Shown here: positions 56,921-64,000 of the stretch, piece after piece | How positions within the stretch are numbered: the stretch's first letter is position 1 | Layout of the letters: each line of letters opens with the position of its first letter | NCBI GenBank assembly: GCA_000827495.1 | Contig: KN817552.1 | Span: 62,001 to 126,000, forward strand | Source of the DNA: Hypholoma sublateritium FD-334 SS-4 | Taxonomy: Eukaryota; Basidiomycota; Agaricomycetes; Agaricales; Strophariaceae | Reading direction: 5' to 3' | Length of the DNA stretch: 64,000 nt | Notes under the pieces: model-generated | What the model saw: only the letters and a program-made list of their open reading frames with translations | Told to the model about the DNA's origin: nothing | Database searches by the model: none | Position numbers and translations under genes: made by a program

Positions 56921-59460
56921 ATGACATGCATGGATCCAATCGGTATAACTCCACAACAACAACGTGCTGCTATCAATCCGGAACTATTAACCATGTACAA
57001 TCTTCTGGCGTCAGGGGGCCGATCTGCCCGTGAAGAAGTCGCAGGTGAGCTACTTGTACTCGGAGGTGTCAGTTTCCTGGCATCTTCGCTTCGTCCCCAC
57101 AGCTCTAGTAGTCACTGATGTATCCAGATATTCAGATATTTTTTGCCATCAGCATCCTTGCGTCTCTGGTAAGACCGTTAAACCTACTTTAATCCATGAG
57201 TTCTCATATTCTGCTCAGGGGACTCACAAATGGCTAAAACACTACGACCCAGTGGATATAAAAATCTCACTTAGTATCTTAGCAATCCTACCTTGCGTTC
57301 CAGCGTGGTGGATGGTTGAGAACGGGTACACAATAGCTTTGAGTACTGGTTGTGCATACTCACTGTTCTATACCGTCCTTCTTGCATCAGTAATTCGTTA
57401 TAGGCTTTCGCCATCCCATCCATTGGCGAAATACCCAGGACCTACTATAATGAAGATAACCAAGATATGGGCAGCTTGGATTGCATACGGAGGGAGAACA
57501 CACGTTTATATGAAAGCTCTGCACGATAAATATGGGCCCATTGTCAGGATAGGTATGTGCCTGATTTCATCGATTCTATACATTTCTTTGACTCTTAAAC
57601 TTGCTGTATGATGCATACATCAGGGCCGAATGAGCTTTCAACAAGCGAAAAAGGGTTCATTCCTCAAATACTGGGCAGCCAAGGAATGCCAAAAGGTCCA
57701 TGTGAGGCCAGGTCATTTCATAATTTCCCTTCCATCTGCTCACTCTTTTTTTTTCTCTGCTCGAAAGTGTGGGATGGTCGGAGATTTGCTCAAACAGATG
57801 CTCAAAAGCTTGAAGACTACGACAGTGTCGTCGATGTGCGAGATTCCTTGCTTCACGCACAACTTCGCAAGCCATGGAATCAAGCATTCTCTGCTGAGCC
57901 CGTCAAAGACTACGAGCTTCTATTGATGCCAAGAATAGTACAGATATTAGAAATTCTTAAAGGCACTTGCCTACACCATCAAGATGGAATTGGAAGGGTA
58001 AACATGGCGAAGTGGATTAGTTGCTTTGCGTATGTCAATGCCATATAATCTATTTTTAGCTCACTGAGCGCCTACTCACGTTCACTCCTTCTTTCAACTA
58101 GATTTGATTTCATGGGCGACGTAGCGTGAGTCACACCTAGCTCTACCCCCTTCTTACACCCTTTGAGTGCTCATACCTGCAAAATAGTTTTGGTGGCTGT
58201 TTCGAACTCATGAAGGAAGGCGATAAGGATAGGTGTCTCCATAACATGGAAGCTGCTCTGCAGTGAGTGTGCCCGAATAATATACTACATACGTCGCCAT
58301 TTCAACGCATATAAAAGCCTTGTCAGCATCACCCAGCATGTTCCCTGGGTATCTAAAGTCATGCGCAATATGCCTCTCGTTAATAGAGCCATGGCGCGCT
58401 TCATCAAATTCGCCGTGGAAAAGGCTCTCGCGCGATACAACATGGAAATGAAGAGAAAGGATCTCTTCTACCATATGGTATGCTGTATCTGCTCTCACTC
58501 TCTTAAAATTAGTGAAGCGCTCATCATAATCCCCTCCAATCTACAGTCAGAAGCATCAGGAGACCCAGAATCTGAGCTTCCTATAATCGTTTCCAATGCA
58601 CTACTCGCAATTGTGGCCGGCTCGGACACCGTTTCGTTTACGCTCTCTTGCGTGCTGTACCTCTTGCTCTCAAATCCGGCCTCATATAATCGCCTGCAGC
58701 GTGAGGTCGATGAAACGTTCGAGAAATGCGGGATACCGGCAATGGATGTTGCAGAAAGTATGGATAGTTTCTCGCCGCAGGCAAGGTACAACGAGGTGTT
58801 TAGCTCTATGCCATACCTAAACGCTGTCATGTGAGACATTATCTACCTAACGCGTCGTAAATCACGAACTAAATTTGAACAGAAACGAAGGGATGCGCTT
58901 GTTCCCAGCTGTACCGACGGCGCTACAACGAGCCCCAGCGAAGGGAAGCGGGGGAAAACTTCTCAAAACCGAATCACTCAGCATGTATGTACGAGCCACC
59001 CCCGGCCCACGACGCACCTATTAATGCATACCGTATTAGTTTTCTTCCTGAGGGCAATGCGATTGTGGTCCCCCCATACGTCATTCATCGCGACCCCCGC
59101 TACTTCTCTCCGAGCCCGGACTCCTTCATTCCTGAGCGATGGCTACCTTCCCCCACACCCTCGAGCTCGGGGGGAAATGACAGCTCTGCGACCAAGTTCG
59201 AAACTTCACGCGATGCGTTCATACCTTTCTCTGTTGGGCAGCAGAATTGCGCCGGACGACCGCTGGCAGTGATAGAAATGCGCTATCTGCTGGCCGCGCT
59301 GACGAGGAACTTCGATATGGAGTTTGATCGGGAGGTATACAATGTCACTCAATGGGAAGACAAGATGGAAGACAGGTTCACATGTCATGCAAAGGGTACT
59401 CTTCCAGTAACAATGAAATGGAGGGGAGTCGCTGCAAAGAGCGGGAATGTGGTCGCATAG
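56921..59460 (+). CDS. cytochrome P450 monooxygenase (3)
   Basis: The same P450 family as the two minus-strand genes. The first exon (ATG 56921, or the in-frame ATG at 56993) ends at 57044 and joins in phase to 57219, giving EEVAGTHKWLKHYDPVD. This aligns with ATHAWFRKNEP of P450 2. Later blocks are SPSHPLAKYPGP, GPNELSTSEKGFIPQILGSQG, HAQLRKPWNQAFSAEPVKDYE, I-helix AGSDTVSFTLSCVLYLLLSNP, NEGMRLFPA (ExxR), YFSPSPDSFIPERW and heme loop FIPFSVGQQNCAGRPLA. The second Thr of the usual AGxDTT is Val-Ser here, a modest change. The intron at 57045-57218 is long and might hide a small exon. No stop or frameshift was seen in exons. Confidence 0.86.
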
Positions 59461-59580
59461 GATTTGCTTTCACATAACGGATATTTGAGCGTTAAATTTG
59501 ACTTCCACGCATGGTGTGGCGCGAATTTTAGTTTTGAATTACAAGGAAATTTCGTCGATCTTAGTTTTGACATGAATAGA

Positions 59581-60703
59581 CTAGCTTAACCATGTCGTCC
59601 ACTGGTTGGCATGTCCCTCAATTACTTGAGCGACTTCTCTCGCGACAATTCTGTCCGATTGTTCACTGGGGTGCAGCTCGTCGAACCTTCAAATAATACT
59701 TATAAGTACAGCGGAACAAAGGAAGCAAGAAGATACACGCACCACAAGAAGCTGTCCTTGTCAGAGCCCTGCGCAATTGTGCAGTCTCCTGTGTCGCTTG
59801 TTGATTCATTCAGCTCAAATATGCAGGCTTTGACGGCGCTGGTGGTGTTAAGCGGCGCCGTGCCGTTCAGATACAGCGCGGGGTGGGCAAACATATCGGC
59901 GAAGAGGGAGTGTGAATCAAATATGCCTATGCGGAGTTAGACACTTGTTGGCAAGAATCGGACGGGATTCAGACGTACCAATGTGCGAGTCAGGGAGAGT
60001 CGGAGCGAGTGCCTGGAGCATCAGCTTGGTCAGGAGGTTCCCTGAGAGAACAAGTTCCGTGATGAAGACGCTCCATTCCGTCGTGTTGCGCTGTGCGGTC
60101 CAGTATCGGTCCGGGTACGACACAGGCGCGTAGAGTGGCACATTTTGGAGGGGAATCATCTAAAAATACGTGAAATATAATTAGCAACCGCCCCGACATT
60201 GAAAACAGGTCTCGCACGTTCTGGAATAGAAAGTTTCGTGCACCGCTGGCGTGGAGAGTCTTGACCCAGTTCACCATGCACTCCGTCACATCTACAAGAC
60301 TGGCATTGTCACTGCCCGTCAGCAGTGCGTTCGATCCGACGTCGTTCGTGCCAATCCACAGGGTGTATATGGTTTCTTCAGGATTTAGGTGATTTTTTCC
60401 GGAGGTCGCGTTGAAGTAGGTAGGGAGCTGGCTTTCAAAGACGGAAGGGAACGGGCGGAAGGTAATATTGTTTGAGCATGTGGCTCCGGAGCGCGCGAAT
60501 GGGAAGAGGTTGACATGGGCATAACCTGCGGCGTAAATGGGCCATTGAGTACCACCGTTGGAGACGACGACTGTGTCGGTGTAACTGTCTCCGAAGGTAA
60601 CCAAGTTTTTTATCTGCCCTCGACTCACTCCCTTGCCGAGAGCGGGAGCGATACTTGACGCAGCGGAGAGCAAAGCGAGCGTGGTCGAAAGCAAGGCCAC
60701 CAT
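59581..60703 (-). CDS. secreted GDSL/SGNH acetylesterase, CE16 type
   Basis: Probably removes acetyl groups from plant-polysaccharide fragments outside the cell, by analogy with CE16 enzymes. ATG 60703 opens a signal peptide (MVALLSTTLALLSAASSIAPALG). Block I is FGDSYTD with Ser40 as nucleophile. Block III is IGTNDVG (about residue 117). Block V, SFLWFDELHPSEQSDRIVA, with Asp and His, is created only after removing the intron at about 59670-59737. Further introns lie at about 60.16-60.22 and 59.93-59.98 kb. The C-terminus reads VIEGHANQWTTWLS. Catalytic blocks are all present. The gene ends 120 bp from the convergent P450 3. Confidence 0.87.
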
Positions 60704-63037
60704 GATTTAAGGAGACGATTTTCTGGGGAGCCGGTGGTGCCTATAGGAAATGTTCGATGTGGGGCGGTAAAGGCGAAACTTATCTCGACATGTCTTTATA
60801 CAAGAGCCACGAACAAAACAATCAAGTCATCAACAAATCCAAAGTAAACATTGGGGTCGAGCAGGGCATGGCCCACCCAATACGCACAGATTCCGCAAGT
60901 CACAAGGGAGGTAGCGGGCAAAAAAAGGGCCGTAATTAGATATTTAGAACCCCTCGGATCCCGTAGAATTCACAAGACGCGCCAGCGGAGCCTGTGCGTG
61001 GAATTGCAGGGACATATACGAGTAAGCGATGCACTTTGAGTGGACAGGGAATGTAGTATCACCTCATGCCGATGATATCCCGGGAGACTAGCGGGGTCCG
61101 CGAGGGTGTAATTATGAAAGTGGTGTATCATCCATCGCAATGATAGTGAGACTGAGCTGGCAACCCGAAGAACCTCCAGACCAAACCAAGACCAAATGCC
61201 AGTGCGGAGACAATTGGCTAGAACGCTGACCGTTGCGCACGTATTCCAGAAAGATTTGGAAAAAGATGTGACAGATCTCGAGGTGGCAGTGGCGGTGGAC
61301 CTAAGGCGAGAAGGAGTCATTCTCGACGCTCGTAAACGAGCTCGGTAAGTTGATTAGATCGTCAACCCACGACTAGACATGCTTAAAGCAGGGCATATAG
61401 AAATGGGTGTTGAGGCCTGAGGATGTGAAATGGGGCGTCAGGCAAGCGTCAGGTCGACTTGAGGCTTGAGCACTTCAGAAGAGCAGAAGAACGTGAAATT
61501 TGACCTCGTGATGGCGTTGCGTGGCGGCGGCACTGGCAGGCGACGGCTGCGCGGGCCACTTTCGCCGTTCGGCCAAACATAAACGTAAGTATATTCACGC
61601 GCTCAAACTTCAACACGGCGCGTTGTCTATTCCACTGCCCGAGTCTAACTTGAAATCCCTGAGCTATCATCTATCAGCAGAGACTATCATTCCCCTAGTC
61701 TAATGTGTCGCCGACCCCGGTCTAGTTTGAGTAGGAAATGCGGCACAACTTGGACGGACTGGGTACCTACCGTGACTAACTAATGATTACCTCCTGGAAA
61801 ACAGAGTCAGTGGCCATTCTTTACACGCGGCACACCAGGCCGACGCCAAGTAGCTGAAACGTGTTAAATACACCTCGCCCACTGTGCTGCATGCTTGACC
61901 TGCGGTGAAGAAAATCGAGGCCGAGTTCCCGGGTTCTTCTACAGCGAGGCCTTTCGCCCTCAACTCCCCTGTTAGAACTTGATCTGCACTCTGCTCGGCC
62001 ATATCAAAGAATGCGAGGAAATACAGTGGAGTGTGTCGATCATTGGATACTCGACATCGCATATCCGGCGCGAGGTCGACGACTTTCATCACTATGACGC
62101 TGCGAGGCAAAATTTGGGCGGGACACGATGATCTACGACGTTGGCTAAAAACCGATTCCAGCGAACCAATTGGATCGGTGGAAGGTCCTCTATTCATTTC
62201 CCAGCAATTTGGCCTCTTGCTAGGCACGGCGCACAGGACAATGGACGGCGCCGGTTTCAAGGTTCTGACGACCAAGCTCATATGCAAAATTCGAAGGATA
62301 TCGCGGATACGAGCTACCTTGCGACTCAGGAAGCAATCTTTAAGTGGAACGGAGGATACACTGATGTCCGAGCCCGTCATTGACGGTCGGGGAGCTGCGA
62401 TTCAACTGAGTCCAGAGGTGGATCAAGAGTACCGCGAAGGAAAAAAGTATCTTGATACTTTGATGCCAGATGCTATGACTGTCACGGATGCTCGGGTAAG
62501 CCACTCGCACGTAATATTATCAATAGGACGAAAAGTAGTGACATATAATTTCCAGAGGGTGCATGTATCCAAAACTTCCTTCCATTTGATCCTACCGACC
62601 AGCCGAATAGGCCTTCTCCTTGACTTCACGCGGATATGTAATTCGCGGCTCACAAAACAGCCATCAAAGGGCGGTATGATTACTACGCAGAAGAGTTGTC
62701 TGAAAAGAATATCTGAGTCTATTAAGCGCTCATAAAATTTCCACGTATCACTGGAGAAAACGTCTCTTCGTTTACGCAATTCAAATAAGTTCAGCCCCCT
62801 TCTTCAACGGAATTACCTGCTAATTACCTCAAAAACTCCAAAAAGAAGGTCGATAGGTGGCCCCATGCAACTGGAAGATCGCGAGAGTGACGTGAATCCG
62901 CAAGGCATTCTATCACTCAATTCAAACCCTCAGAACACTATCTTCTCATCGATTCCCATCGATAAAACTCCGATCTCAATAAAAGTAGCAAAATAATTGT
63001 TGCAGCGTCACTCTATCCCCAACTATCTCTCTCAGCA
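60704..63037. other. 2.3 kb without a confident gene
   Basis: This lies between the CE16 gene and the MYND gene. Open frames occur on both strands at 61.8-62.7 kb, described separately. 60.75-61.75 kb holds only short frames. A C/T-rich patch with CCCATCGATAAAA-type sequence precedes the MYND start. Confidence 0.45.
61787..62380 (-). CDS. possible hypothetical protein (uncertain)
   Basis: An unbroken 197-codon frame on the minus strand. Its second half (RHTPLYFLAFFDMAEQSADQ, GNSASIFFTAGQACSTVGE) has more protein-like composition than the first and a TPLxFLA string that faintly recalls an ankyrin repeat. A competing plus-strand frame covers 62031-62735. I cannot decide which, if either, is real. 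It may be a gene fragment. Confidence 0.2.
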   Translation of the reverse strand: MTGSDISVSSVPLKDCFLSRKVARIRDILRILHMSLVVRTLKPAPSIVLCAVPSKRPNCWEMNRGPSTDPIGSLESVFSQRRRSSCPAQILPRSVIVMKVVDLAPDMRCRVSNDRHTPLYFLAFFDMAEQSADQVLTGELRAKGLAVEEPGNSASIFFTAGQACSTVGEVYLTRFSYLASAWCAACKEWPLTLFSRR

Positions 63038-64000
63038 ATGCAATTTGGCCTCGACTGGGGACGTACACGACCCGACAAAGACGTGGCACGCGTTGCCTGG
63101 AACAAGAGCTGGGAGACCGACCTAGAGCAATACTACAGCGCCTTAAAGAAAGGGCACATAAAGGGTATCAATATCCCCCTGCACGTACAAAACTTCGTTC
63201 GAGGGCCGGCGCAGAAAATAGAACTCGCACTCCTCCAGCAAACCAGGCATGTCGGCAGGCTGCAGAAGGACATCAGAAACTTCGCACTCCCCAAGCTGGC
63301 CATTGAAGATCTAGAAAACAAGTGGAGGTTACTTGACCCCACCCGCCGGGAGCAACTCATCCTTCTGGCATTTTACAAGGCCTCCACTTCCTCTCCCGAT
63401 ATGGAACACCACAGAAAATGGTGTCCCGAGATGACCATTGCAAAAATTGCAGCGAATGACGGCAAATACTTCATAGATCTCCTAACAACGCTCGTCACTC
63501 AACGCTCCGATGCACTGGAGGCCGAAGTGGTCAACTTTCCCAACCCCATGTTTGATTACCTGCTTAGAACGCTGGGAATTGATGCAACGGGAGAGAGAAT
63601 GAAGCGGTATGCCTTGTCGAATCGAACTTACTTCATATCTTTGGTTGGCTGGAGGATTCTGCTGGCCTTTGTCAGTCCCTCTCAGCTCACATTTCCGAAC
63701 TATCTAGCTAATCGTGATTTGAATCTAGTTCAACCTTGATGAACCGTCTTACGTTGGGAAGCCACCGAAGGTCGAAGAGATAGACCCCATAGAAAGGGCG
63801 AAACAGCTTGGAAGCAAAGAATTCGTGCGCCAAGTCAAGCACGATGCGAAGCAGTTCAAGAGCGATCTCGCACAGTCACAGGCGGTCAATACATGTTGGA
63901 ATTGTGACAAAGGTACCTCGTATCTTCCGGTCGGAACTCAGTTATTGGTTTGTTCGAGATGCAAAGGTATTGGTCGCATTATCAGATACTGCTCAAGGTA
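63038..64000 (+). CDS. MYND zinc-finger protein (5' part; runs off the window)
   Basis: ATG 63038 opens MQFGLDWGRTRPDKDVARVAW, the typical start of a large agaricomycete family of MYND-finger proteins. Exon 1 ends at 63670; a 58-nt GT/AG intron (63671-63728) leads to an exon open to the window end. The N-terminal 210 residues are mostly helical and without a named domain (VQNFVRGPAQKIELALLQQTRH, PEMTIAKIAANDGKYF). The second exon reaches a MYND finger, with C-x2-C (TCWNCDK) and C-x2-C (LLVCSRCKG) followed by YCS, the third ligand pair. MYND fingers bind proline-rich peptides. The molecular role of this family is unknown. The 3' end lies outside the window. Confidence 0.82.

Noticed and set aside
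48134..60703. Complete secondary-metabolite gene cluster
   Set aside because: No scaffold-forming enzyme, transporter or pathway regulator lies among the five enzyme genes in the window.

Overview
The window looks like a nuclear chromosome segment from a mushroom-forming basidiomycete (Agaricomycetes). The evidence is dense, short introns (mostly 45-65 nt) with GT/AG borders, gene families typical of that class (a DUF6534-type membrane protein, F-box/LRR proteins, secreted FAD oxidases, expanded P450s, a MYND-finger protein of agaricomycete type) and fungal housekeeping genes. No rRNA, convincing tRNA, CRISPR or intact transposon was seen. Gene models were assembled by hand from reading frames, splice signals and family motifs, so single junctions can be off even where the family call is firm.

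Layout. 0-10 kb: an F-box gene, a DUF6534 membrane protein, and an intact Ish1-repeat gene, with a duplicated segment of about 0.7 kb. One copy follows the F-box gene and carries a broken Ish1 3' end. The other holds the intact Ish1 3' end plus the last 19 codons of an F-box gene. 11-17 kb: an orphan protein, a DAO-type FAD oxidoreductase and two small serine-rich, probably GPI-anchored proteins. 19.8-25 kb: a SUR7/PalI-type four-TM protein and a urea transporter of the DUR3 type split into about 28 exons. 25-29.5 kb: a gene-poor, mostly AT-rich stretch.

29.5-46.5 kb is a housekeeping and signalling block. It contains a BBC1/AIM3-type actin-patch protein, the 18S rRNA dimethylase DIM1, eIF2D divergent from histone H2A.Z, a single-copy gene with an integrase-type HHCC zinc finger but no other retroelement parts, a stand-alone KA1-domain gene, and the KIN4-type kinase from whose 3' end that KA1 gene appears to be copied.

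48-61 kb is a metabolic island: a secreted FAD oxidase (BBE/PCMH type), three cytochrome P450s of one family and a secreted CE16-type acetylesterase. No terpene synthase, PKS or NRPS is visible, so it reads as an oxidative or detoxification island rather than a complete biosynthetic cluster. The window ends inside a MYND zinc-finger gene.

The observations most worth checking are the stand-alone KA1 gene beside its parent kinase, the domesticated-integrase gene, the duplication with reciprocal decay of F-box and Ish1 genes, and four very small coding exons (9, 10, 11 and 13 nt) in four unrelated genes.
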